64,000 bases of DNA from NCBI RefSeq assembly GCF_005233875.1, contig NZ_SZPZ01000006.1, positions 372,001-436,000 on the forward strand. Direction: 5' to 3'. This DNA comes from Kribbella jiaozuonensis. Its GTDB lineage: Bacteria > Actinomycetota > Actinomycetes > Propionibacteriales > Kribbellaceae. The position numbers and the translations under genes are program-made. This document shows positions 24,176 through 31,558 of the stretch, in pieces. The first letter of the stretch is position 1. Each line of letters starts with the position of its first letter. The notes beneath the pieces are model-generated. The model was not told the DNA's origin, ran no database searches, and worked only from the letters and a program-made list of their open reading frames with translations.

Positions 24176-25156
24176 ATGGAGCACGAGTTCAGCGGCGAGG
24201 TCATCGAGTGGCGCGGTCCCGCGCCGTACTACTTCGTTCCCGTGCCGGACGAGGATGCTGCCGCGCTGAAGGCGGCCGCGTCGGCCGCCGGCCACCACAG
24301 CTGGGGGATGCTCCCGATCCGCGCTCGCCTCGGGAGCACGGAGTGGAAGACCTCGCTGTGGTCGAAGGACGGCGGGTACGTGGTGCCGCTGAAGGACGGA
24401 GTGCGTAAGCCCCACGGCCTGGATGCAGGCGACACCGTGGACCTTCAGCTCACGTTCGAGGCCCCGGCTCGCAAGCAGCCGCAGCGGAAGGCGGCTCCGG
24501 CCAAGCGCGTTCTTGTTCCGCGTACCGCGGGTTCACGGGAGCCGGTCACCGATGAGCAGCTCACGATCGTCCCGGCGAACGAGGCGTTGTGGGAGGACGT
24601 GCAGGCGGTCTTCGGCGCCGGCGATCCCGGCCGGTGCTGGTGTCAGCGCTTCCGGATGCTGCCCAAGGAGTCCTGGGACTCCGAAGGTCCCGAAGAGCTC
24701 GCCGCCCGTCTCCGAGATCAGACGGCCTGCGGCCAGCTGGCGGGCGGGAAGCACGCCGGCGGAAGCCCGCAAGCTCCGGAGACCAGCGGCCTGGTCGCCT
24801 ACCTCGACGGAGAGCCCGTCGGGTGGTGCGCTGTCGCGCCGCGGGCGGACCACCCGAGGCTGGTGCGCGACTTCCGCGTCCCCTGGCTCGGCCGCAACGA
24901 GGACAGGACCGACCCCACGGTCTGGGCCGTCACCTGCTTCGTCACCCGCGCCGGCTTCCGGCGCCGAGGCATCGGCCGCGCTCTCGCCCGCGCCACGGTC
25001 CCGTTCGCGCGCAAAGCCGGAGCCCACGCCATCGAGGGCTACCCCGACCTCGTCGACGGCGGCTCCGTCGGCACCCTCGCCATGTTCACCGATGCGGGCT
25101 TCGCCGAGGTCAATCGCCCCGGCAACCGACGAGCGGTCCTCCGCATCAACTTCTGA
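24176..25156 (+). CDS. DUF1905 domain fused to GNAT N-acetyltransferase
   Basis: 326 residues. Residues 1-95 match the DUF1905 fold (MEHEFSGEVIEWRGPAPYYF, WKTSLWSKDGGYVVPLKDGVRK, GDTVDLQLTFE). After a basic linker of about 25 residues, residues 120-326 are a GNAT domain (AVTCFVTRAGFRRRGIGRAL is the acetyl-CoA pyrophosphate loop, R/Q-x-x-G-x-G/A type). The insert RCWCQRF after GAGDPG recalls a GNAT subfamily often annotated next to DUF1905. The acceptor substrate is unknown. A strong hairpin follows. Confidence 0.87.
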   Translation: MEHEFSGEVIEWRGPAPYYFVPVPDEDAAALKAAASAAGHHSWGMLPIRARLGSTEWKTSLWSKDGGYVVPLKDGVRKPHGLDAGDTVDLQLTFEAPARKQPQRKAAPAKRVLVPRTAGSREPVTDEQLTIVPANEALWEDVQAVFGAGDPGRCWCQRFRMLPKESWDSEGPEELAARLRDQTACGQLAGGKHAGGSPQAPETSGLVAYLDGEPVGWCAVAPRADHPRLVRDFRVPWLGRNEDRTDPTVWAVTCFVTRAGFRRRGIGRALARATVPFARKAGAHAIEGYPDLVDGGSVGTLAMFTDAGFAEVNRPGNRRAVLRINF

Positions 25157-25166
25157 TCCAACGAAA

Positions 25167-25202
25167 CAGCCGCCGCACCCCGAGCAAGGGGCGCGGCGGC
25201 TG
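25167..25202. terminator. Bidirectional hairpin terminator between convergent genes
   Basis: cagccgccgc and gcggcggctg pair perfectly, and four inner C-G pairs continue the stem past one bulge on each side around the loop gagcaa. It sits between the stops at 25156 (+) and 25212 (-). Short of a T tract, like many high-GC terminators. Confidence 0.8.
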
Positions 25203-25211
25203 CAGGCGGTG

Positions 25212-26336
25212 CTACTTGAGGTTCTCGACCACGTAGTCGATGGCCTGGGTCAGCTTCTCGACGTCGTCCGAGTCGACCGCGGGGAACATCGCGACGCGGA
25301 GCTGGTTGCGGCCCAGCTTGCGGTACGGCTCGGTGTCGACGATGCCATTGGCGCGGAGGACCTTCGCGACCGCGGCCGCGTCGATCGCGTCGTCGAGGTC
25401 GATGGTGCCGACGACGAGGGAGCGGGCGTCGGGGTCGGTGACGTACGGCGTCGCGTACTCCGACTTCTCGGCCCAGGTGTACAGCCGGTTGCTCGAGTCC
25501 GTCGTACGGGCGACGCTCCACTTGAGACCGCCCTGGTTGTTGATCCAGTCGGTCTGCTCGGCCATCAGGAACAGCGTGGCCAGCGACGGCGTGTTGTACG
25601 TCTGGTTCTTGCTCGAGTTGTCGACCGCGGTCGCGAGGTCCAGGAACGCCGGGATCCAGCGGCCGGTCGCGGCGATCTCCTCGACCCGGGCGAGTGCCGC
25701 CGGGCTCATCAGCGCGATCCACAGGCCGCCGTCGGACGCGAAGCCCTTCTGCGGCGCGAAGTAGTACACGTCGGCCTCGTTCACGTCGACCGGCAGACCG
25801 GCCGCACCCGACGTCGCGTCGATCGCGACCAGTGCGCCCTCGTCGGCCCCTTCGACGCGCTTGACCGGCGCCATCACGCCGGTGGAGGTCTCGTTGTGCG
25901 GCCACGCGTACAGGTCGACGCCGGCCTCGGCCACCGCGACCGGGCGGGTGCCGGGGTCGGACTTCACGATCGTCGGGTCGCCGAGGTGCGGGGCGAGCTG
26001 CGCGGCCTTCGCGAACTTCGACGAGAACTCACCGAAGCTCAGGTGCTGGCTCTTCTCCCGGATCAGCCCGAACGTCGCGATGTCCCAGAACGCGGTCGAG
26101 CCGCCGTTGCCGAGCACGACCTGGTAGCCCTCGGGCAGGTTGAACAGATCGGCCACGCCCTGCTGGACGCGGGCCACCAGGTTCTTCACCGGGGCCTGGC
26201 GGTGGGAGGTGCCGAGCAGCTTCGCGCCCTCGGTCGCCAGCGCGGCGATCGCTTCCGGACGGACCTTCGACGGGCCCGAACCGAAGCGGCCGTCAGCAGG
26301 CTTGAGCTCAGCAGGAATCTGAATGTCGCTGGTCAC
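25212..26336 (-). CDS. serC: Phosphoserine aminotransferase
   Basis: 374 residues from GTG 26336 with an AAGGGAA about 8 nt upstream. Converts 3-phosphohydroxypyruvate and glutamate to phosphoserine (serine synthesis) and also serves pyridoxal phosphate synthesis in organisms with PdxA. The actinobacterial SerC type is recognisable (RFGSGPSKVRPEAIAAL, GTSHRQAPVKNLV, VVLGNGGSTAFWD). The PLP lysine is Lys197 in FAPQKGF. Full length. Monocistronic; 108 bp upstream separate it from the PhyH gene and show no obvious riboswitch. Confidence 0.95.
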   Translation of the reverse strand: MTSDIQIPAELKPADGRFGSGPSKVRPEAIAALATEGAKLLGTSHRQAPVKNLVARVQQGVADLFNLPEGYQVVLGNGGSTAFWDIATFGLIREKSQHLSFGEFSSKFAKAAQLAPHLGDPTIVKSDPGTRPVAVAEAGVDLYAWPHNETSTGVMAPVKRVEGADEGALVAIDATSGAAGLPVDVNEADVYYFAPQKGFASDGGLWIALMSPAALARVEEIAATGRWIPAFLDLATAVDNSSKNQTYNTPSLATLFLMAEQTDWINNQGGLKWSVARTTDSSNRLYTWAEKSEYATPYVTDPDARSLVVGTIDLDDAIDAAAVAKVLRANGIVDTEPYRKLGRNQLRVAMFPAVDSDDVEKLTQAIDYVVENLK

Positions 26337-26444
26337 CAGCGTGTTCCCTTCGTCGTCTGCATCTCAGAAAGCCGACGACGCTGTCAGCGCACACCATCCT
26401 CGCACACCGGTCCCACCCCGCCGCCCCGGGGCTCACCGCGCGGA

Positions 26445-27296
26445 CTACTCGTGCTTGCGCGTGATCGTCTGCGTACCAGTCAGGACCGCAACCGGACCGT
26501 CCGGCGTCTCCGTCCACTCGCCGCAGGCGCCGCCGCCCTCGGCCACCTCGAGCGTGAGCTCGGTCCCGTCCATCCGGAGCGCCGGGTGGTAGTACTGCGC
26601 CACCCGCTCCGCCTCGCCCTCGATGTAGTGGCCGATCAGCGCGCGCCGGAACCGGTCCGTGGTGACGTTCGGGTTGCTTCCGTGCACCAGCGCGCCGTGG
26701 AAGAACAGCACGTCGCCCGGTTCCATTACCACCGGTACGGCGGACCCGGTCGACGGCAGCGGCACCGTCACGTCGGTGAAGCTGACCGTGGTGTCGGCCT
26801 TCTCCGTGCAGAGGATCGGCCAGCGGTGCGAGCCGGGCACGACCTCGAGGCACCCGTTCGCCTCATCGACCCGGTCCAGCGCCATCCACGCCGCCACGCA
26901 CGTCCCCGGATCGGCCTTCAGATAGAAGTTGTCCTGGTGCAGCGCCTGCCCGCGGGAGCCCGGCGGCTTGAAGTACACCATCGTCTGTACGGCGTACGGC
27001 GACCTGCCGAGGAGCGTCGTCATCACCTCGTCGATACGCGGGTCGATCATCCACTGCAGTGACGTCTCGTCCCACCGGTGCATCTGCGCCATCCGCGGGT
27101 ACCGCTTCAGCGGGTCCCGGTCGGTGGAGTTGTGCCCCGCGAAGTCGTTCGCCCGCGGGCCGCGGTGCCGGACCTCCATGTAGTGGTCCCGCAACCGGTC
27201 GACCTCGTCGGTGCTGAACAGCCCGCGCACCAGCGTGTAGCCGGTCTGCTCGAACTCTTCCCGAACTACGGCGTCGATGTTGGATGAAACGCTCAT
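26445..27296 (-). CDS. Phytanoyl-CoA dioxygenase (PhyH)-family Fe(II)/2-oxoglutarate oxygenase
   Basis: 283 residues from ATG 27296 (MSVSSNIDAVV), chosen for the GGGAG upstream; the open frame to 27476 would cross the divergent promoter region. Ligands of the facial triad are visible: HQD in GQALHQDNFYLKADPG and the distal His in FFHGALVHGSNPN. A conserved Arg for 2-oxoglutarate lies in the following RFRRALIGHY. Likely an oxygenase of a small-molecule pathway; the divergent AraC regulator suggests substrate-induced expression. Confidence 0.9.
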   Translation of the reverse strand: MSVSSNIDAVVREEFEQTGYTLVRGLFSTDEVDRLRDHYMEVRHRGPRANDFAGHNSTDRDPLKRYPRMAQMHRWDETSLQWMIDPRIDEVMTTLLGRSPYAVQTMVYFKPPGSRGQALHQDNFYLKADPGTCVAAWMALDRVDEANGCLEVVPGSHRWPILCTEKADTTVSFTDVTVPLPSTGSAVPVVMEPGDVLFFHGALVHGSNPNVTTDRFRRALIGHYIEGEAERVAQYYHPALRMDGTELTLEVAEGGGACGEWTETPDGPVAVLTGTQTITRKHE

Positions 27297-27351
27297 GCGC
27301 GACTCCCGCGACTGTGCTCTAGGCTGCCTGTCAGAACCAATTCTCCTGCCA

Positions 27352-27363
27352 GGTACCAGTACC
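27352..27363. promoter_or_regulatory. Palindrome ggtac-ca-gtacc in the PhyH/AraC divergent promoter
   Basis: Perfect 5-bp arms with a 2-bp spacer in the 101-bp intergenic region between PhyH (start 27296) and AraC (start 27398). Candidate AraC binding site. Confidence 0.35.
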
Positions 27364-27397
27364 GAACCACGGAGGATTCGCGCGAGGAGTTGAACTT

Positions 27398-28150
27398 TTG
27401 TTGCATCGACTGGAGCTCGAGCGGATGTCCGCACCGACCTTCTGGCGGTGTGAGCCGAGCTGGTCCTGGACCTCACCGGTCCTCAAGGACCACCTGCTCT
27501 GGTGCGTGATGGACGGCCGCGGCGAGCTGGAGCTCAACGGCGACCGTCAGGAGCTGCACCCGGGAGTCTGCGCGGTCTTCCAGCCCGGCGACGCCCCACG
27601 CGCCACCCATGACCCGCACCGCCGGCTGCTGGTCTTCGGCATGCACTTCCAGACCACCGGTGCAGCACCCGATCCACGCTGGGGCGAGGTGATGGACCGC
27701 GAACTGCTCGGCGTGCTCGCGCGGACGAGCGACGCGTCGTACCGCCGCCAGGACGCACTCGGCCGACGCCAGGCGGAACTGTGCCTGGAGCAACTGATCG
27801 CGCTGATCTGGGACGCCGTGCACAACCCCGGCCGACGCGTGACCGACGCCGCCGTCGACGAGACCGCCCGGCAGCTCCGTCAGGACCCCGGCCGGGACTG
27901 GACCGTGGCCGAGATGGCCGCCAAGGCCTCGCTGAGCCGGGCGCAGTTCACGAGAAGGTTCGTCGCGCAGTTCGGCATGTCACCTGCGCAGTACCTGATC
28001 CAGGCCCGGATCGACCGCGCGCACCAGCTGCTCACCGAGAGCGGCATGACTGTCACCGAGACAGCCGCCGCCCTCGGCTACACCGACGTTCCGTACTTCA
28101 GCCGCCAGTACAAGCAACGCACCGGCCGCACGCCCAGCCAGGACCGCTAG
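27398..28150 (+). CDS. AraC-family transcriptional regulator
   Basis: 250 residues. The start is TTG 27398, supported by GAGGAG at 27384-27389; ATG 27425 would remove nine residues and has no ribosome site. N-terminal cupin-like sensor (LLWCVMDGRGELELNGDRQELHPGVCAVFQPGD), C-terminal double HTH (WTVAEMAAKASLSRAQFTRRF and MTVTETAAALGYTDVPYFSRQYKQRTGRTPSQ) at about residues 170-250. Divergent from the PhyH oxygenase gene, its likely target. Its stop overlaps the stop of citrate synthase (shared CTAG). Confidence 0.92.
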   Translation: MLHRLELERMSAPTFWRCEPSWSWTSPVLKDHLLWCVMDGRGELELNGDRQELHPGVCAVFQPGDAPRATHDPHRRLLVFGMHFQTTGAAPDPRWGEVMDRELLGVLARTSDASYRRQDALGRRQAELCLEQLIALIWDAVHNPGRRVTDAAVDETARQLRQDPGRDWTVAEMAAKASLSRAQFTRRFVAQFGMSPAQYLIQARIDRAHQLLTESGMTVTETAAALGYTDVPYFSRQYKQRTGRTPSQDR

Positions 28151-29259
28151 GCCCAGCTCGGGTTCCAGCCCTCGATCGCGTCGGCGGGGCGGGACGCGGG
28201 ACCGGAGTAGATCGCCGACGGCCGGATCAGCCGTCCGGTCCGCTTCTGCTCCAGCACGTGCGCACTCCAACCCGCAGTACGCGCGCAGGTGAACATCGAG
28301 GTGAACATCGGCGGCGGTACCTCCGCGAAGTCCAGGACGATCGCCGCCCAGAACTCCACGTTGGTCTCCAGCACCCGGTCCGGCCGCCGCTCGCGCAGCT
28401 CGGCCAGCGCGGCCTGCTCCAGCGCCTCGGCCACCTCGTACCGCGGTGCGTCCAGCTCACGCGCCGTACGACGAAGCACCCGTGCGCGTGGGTCCTCGGC
28501 GCGGTACACCCGGTGCCCGAAGCCCATAAGTCGCTCGCCCGCGTCCAGCAGGCCCTTCACGTACGAGCGGGCGTCACCCGACCGCTCCACGCCTTCGATC
28601 ATCGTCAGCACCCGCGCCGGCGCACCGCCGTGCAGCGGACCCGACATCGCGCCCACCGCACCGGACAGCGCCGCAGCAACGTCCGCACCGGTCGAGGCGA
28701 TCACCCGCGCGGTGAACGTCGACGCGTTCATGCCGTGCTCGGCCGCGGACGTCCAGTACGCGTCGACCGCCTTCACATGCTTGGGATCCGGCTCGCCGCG
28801 CCAGCGGATCATGAACCGCTCGGTGATCGTCGTCGCCTTGTCCACCTCGCGTTGCGGCACCATCGGGTGGCCGACGCCACGGGCTGCCTGTGCGACGTAC
28901 GACAGCGCCATCACCGCCGCCCGGGACAGGTCCTCACGCGCCTGTACGTCGTCGATGTCGTAGAGCGGCCGCAGACCCCAGGCGGGTGCGAGCATCGCCA
29001 GCGCGGACTGTACGTCGACCCGCACGTCGCCGGTGTGCACCGGTAGCGGGAACGGCTCCGCCGGCGGCAGGCCCGGGGTGAACGCACCGTCGACCAGCAG
29101 GCCCCAGACGTTCTCGAACGGCACCCGGCCGACCAGGTCCTCGATGTCCACGCCGCGGTAGCGGAGCGCCGAACCTTCTTTGTCCGGCTCGGCGATCTGC
29201 GTGTCGAACGCGACCACGCCTTCCAGCCCGTGCTGCACCTCGGTCCTCGGATCAGACAT
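28147..29259 (-). CDS. citA: Citrate synthase 2 / methylcitrate synthase-like
   Basis: 370 residues from ATG 29259 (MSDPRTEVQHGLEGVVAFDT), with GAGGGA upstream; the longer frame lacks a ribosome site. The catalytic set is intact: His in SAAEHGMNAST and GPLHGGAPARV, His/Arg in GFGHRVYRAEDPRARV, and Asp region in LETNVEFWAAIVLDF. It resembles the second actinobacterial citrate synthase (CitA) rather than GltA. Monocistronic; shares its stop region with the convergent AraC gene. Confidence 0.9.
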   Translation of the reverse strand: MSDPRTEVQHGLEGVVAFDTQIAEPDKEGSALRYRGVDIEDLVGRVPFENVWGLLVDGAFTPGLPPAEPFPLPVHTGDVRVDVQSALAMLAPAWGLRPLYDIDDVQAREDLSRAAVMALSYVAQAARGVGHPMVPQREVDKATTITERFMIRWRGEPDPKHVKAVDAYWTSAAEHGMNASTFTARVIASTGADVAAALSGAVGAMSGPLHGGAPARVLTMIEGVERSGDARSYVKGLLDAGERLMGFGHRVYRAEDPRARVLRRTARELDAPRYEVAEALEQAALAELRERRPDRVLETNVEFWAAIVLDFAEVPPPMFTSMFTCARTAGWSAHVLEQKRTGRLIRPSAIYSGPASRPADAIEGWNPSWA

Positions 29260-29408
29260 GCGACTCCCTCGTCCTCGTCTCGGCGCGCGGGCCCACCAGG
29301 CAGGCGCGCACCCTGGGCGCTCAGGCAGCATAGTTCTCCGTACTGATGACACGACAGCTTTGTGACCCGTTCGAGGACTTCGCGCCGCGGGTGGACCGCG
29401 GAGAGGTC

Positions 29409-29414
29409 TACGCT
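29409..29414 (+). promoter_or_regulatory. -10 element of a leaderless promoter (TACGCT)
   Basis: TACGCT, 7 nt, then ATG 29422. It favours 29422 over the upstream ATG at 29362. Confidence 0.5.
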
Positions 29415-29421
29415 CGACGGC

Positions 29422-29943
29422 ATGGCCAAGCCCCTCCCCGCCCTAGGGCTCGTGATCGGCATCATCGCTTCCTACGCCGCCATGGTCGTCGCGTCGTACG
29501 CGACCACCCGGCTGCTGCTGCGGGTCCAGACCTTCCGTAGCGACGTCGGCCAGGTGCTGCCCTGGCTCGCCCTGATGGCCGCCATCGCGGTGGTGCTCGG
29601 CCTGCTGATGATCGCGCCGGTGATCGGATCCGGCGTGACGGTCGGCGCCGGTCTGCTGCTGACCGTGTCCGGAGTGGCCGTGCTGCTGCTGCCCGTGGCG
29701 CAGGCGATCGACCTGGTGAAGCTGTTCCAGTTCCCGGGTTCGCGGTACGGCGGGTCGTACCTGCTGTTCGACGGATCGGTCATCCTGTTCGGCATTCCGC
29801 TGCTGCTGGTCGGCATCCGGCGCTGGGCGCAGGACGCCAAGCTGGCCAAGCTGATGGCGGGTCCGGGGCAACTCCAGGACGCGCCCAACTACCCACAGCA
29901 GTGGGGCGGATACCCGGGCCAGCAGCAACAACCGCCGCGATAA
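29422..29943 (+). CDS. Four-span membrane protein of unknown function
   Basis: 173 residues from ATG 29422. Four hydrophobic helices (LGLVIGIIASYAAMVVASYA, LALMAAIAVVLGLLMIAPVI, VGAGLLLTVSGVAVLLLPVA, GSVILFGIPLLLVGIRRW) are followed by a Gln/Pro-rich cytoplasmic tail (QQWGGYPGQQQQPPR). No recognised domain. A small hairpin agcctg-cat-caggct (29956-29970) follows the stop and may end its transcript. Confidence 0.75.
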   Translation: MAKPLPALGLVIGIIASYAAMVVASYATTRLLLRVQTFRSDVGQVLPWLALMAAIAVVLGLLMIAPVIGSGVTVGAGLLLTVSGVAVLLLPVAQAIDLVKLFQFPGSRYGGSYLLFDGSVILFGIPLLLVGIRRWAQDAKLAKLMAGPGQLQDAPNYPQQWGGYPGQQQQPPR

Positions 29944-29974
29944 CTTTCCCCGCGGAGCCTGCATCAGGCTCTGC

Positions 29975-30907
29975 ATGGAAACGCTGGTCGCCTACACCTT
30001 CGCGTACGACAGCGCCGCACGCGCCGCGGCCGGTCGCGACCGCGTCGAGGCGTACTACGGCGCCCGGCCCGAGGTGAATCCGTCGGACGAGCGGCCGAAC
30101 GTCGATCCGCTGTTCGAGCTGCAGTTGCCGGACGGGTGCGTCTGGACCAATCGGCCGGTCGCGGCGTTGCTGTTCGCGGGCGTGCCGGCGGTCGCGTCGT
30201 CGCGCGGATGGACCTTCGCCGCGGGCTGCGGATGGTTCATGGCCGACAGTACGCCGTACGACGGTGTGCTCGCTGTATCCGGGACGGCGCACATTGTTGC
30301 CGACGGCCACCGTCAGCAGGGGACGGACGTCAGGCTGATCGAGCAGGCACTCAGCTGGCACAGGTACGCCGAGGGTCTCCAACCCGCCAGCAGCCTGTTC
30401 GACACACCGCCCGATGGATTCATCGCCGGTGAACCGATCGGTGAGGTTGCCAACGGCTACTTCTATCCGCGCGACGTGGACCAGCTCGACGCACTCCCGC
30501 TGCCCGACAAGCTGCGTGCCTTCAGCAACCATCTGCGGACCCGGCTGATCCCTGCGGCAGGTCCCACGCAGGCGGCCCGCGCCGCGGTCACCGAGCAGAT
30601 CGACCGCGTACTCCGGACCGCCGTCGACAACGGCATCGAGGACGCGACCATGCTCGACTACTTCTACGCGGTCGAGCCCCTGCGCCGAGGAGCTGCTCCG
30701 TTCACTCCCGTCCACAAGAACCTCGCTTCCGCCGCCGACCGGGACCTGATCGAACCGCTGCTGGCCGACGTCGAAGGCTTCGGCGATCTCAGCACCCTCT
30801 GGGCCGCCTCGATCGCCGGCGCGAGCTCGCCCAGCGGCGAGGCAACGCTCCGTCAGGCGCTGTGGCGAGCCACCTTCGATCAGCACCTCGCCGAGGTCAA
30901 CAAGTAG
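29975..30907 (+). CDS. Conserved-looking hypothetical protein
   Basis: 310 residues, soluble, no signal peptide or membrane span. Composition and codon bias are those of a real gene. Aromatic, Gly-rich N-terminal half (GWTFAAGCGWFMADSTPYDGVLAVSG) and helical C-terminal half (KLRAFSNHLRTRLIPAAGPT, RDLIEPLLADVEGFGDLSTLWAASIAG). I cannot assign a family. The pdxH promoter begins almost at its stop codon. Confidence 0.65.
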   Translation: METLVAYTFAYDSAARAAAGRDRVEAYYGARPEVNPSDERPNVDPLFELQLPDGCVWTNRPVAALLFAGVPAVASSRGWTFAAGCGWFMADSTPYDGVLAVSGTAHIVADGHRQQGTDVRLIEQALSWHRYAEGLQPASSLFDTPPDGFIAGEPIGEVANGYFYPRDVDQLDALPLPDKLRAFSNHLRTRLIPAAGPTQAARAAVTEQIDRVLRTAVDNGIEDATMLDYFYAVEPLRRGAAPFTPVHKNLASAADRDLIEPLLADVEGFGDLSTLWAASIAGASSPSGEATLRQALWRATFDQHLAEVNK

Positions 30908-30910
30908 GCT
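30905..30910 (+). promoter_or_regulatory. -10 element of the leaderless pdxH promoter (TAGGCT)
   Basis: TAGGCT starts inside the preceding stop codon and is followed by 6 nt and GTG 30917. Confidence 0.5.
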
Positions 30911-30916
30911 CGACGC

Positions 30917-31558
30917 GTGGATCTTGCGGAGATGCGGCGTACGTACGGACTGGGGGAGCTGCTCGAGGATCAGATGACCTCTGACCCGATCAAGCAGTTC
31001 GAGATCTGGCTGCAGCAGGCCCGGGACGCCGGCCTGGCGGAGCCCAACGCGATGGTGCTGGCCACGGCCGACACCGACGGGCGGCCATCAGCACGGACCG
31101 TCCTGCTCAAGCGAGTCGACGAGCGCGGGCTCGTGTTCTACACCAACCAGCAGTCCCGCAAGGCCGACGACCTGGCCGACAACCCGCACTGCGCGCTGGT
31201 CTTCCCGTGGCACGCGATGGAGCGCCAGGTCCGCATCGAGGGCACGGTGACCAAGCTCCCGACCGACGAGGTCGACGAGTACTTCGCCGGCCGGCCGCGC
31301 GAGTCACAGCTCGGCGCGTGGGCATCCCAGCAGAGCCAGCCGGTCGCATCCCGTGAGGAGCTCGACCTGCAGTACGCGTCGTACGAACGCCAGTGGCCGG
31401 AGGGTACCGAGATCTCCACGCCGTACTTCTGGGGCGGATATCTGGTCGCCCCGGAGGCGTTCGAGTTCTGGCAGGGTCGAGTCGGCCGGCTGCACGACCG
31501 CCTGGCCTACCGCCGGGCCAGCTCCGGTTCCTGGGAGCTCGTCCGGCTCCAGCCCTGA
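30917..31558 (+). CDS. pdxH: Pyridoxamine 5'-phosphate oxidase
   Basis: 213 residues from GTG 30917. Oxidises pyridoxamine or pyridoxine 5'-phosphate to PLP with FMN. Typical signatures: MRRTYGLGELLEDQ at the N-terminus, PSARTVLLKRVDERGLVFYTN (FMN phosphate binding), QVRIEGTVTKLP, SRPRES-like loop (GRPRESQLGAWASQQS) and the C-terminal pattern EFWQGRVGRLHDRLAYRR ... W. ... L.P. Full length. The last 52 bp overlap the convergent MMPL gene. Confidence 0.95.
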   Translation: MDLAEMRRTYGLGELLEDQMTSDPIKQFEIWLQQARDAGLAEPNAMVLATADTDGRPSARTVLLKRVDERGLVFYTNQQSRKADDLADNPHCALVFPWHAMERQVRIEGTVTKLPTDEVDEYFAGRPRESQLGAWASQQSQPVASREELDLQYASYERQWPEGTEISTPYFWGGYLVAPEAFEFWQGRVGRLHDRLAYRRASSGSWELVRLQP

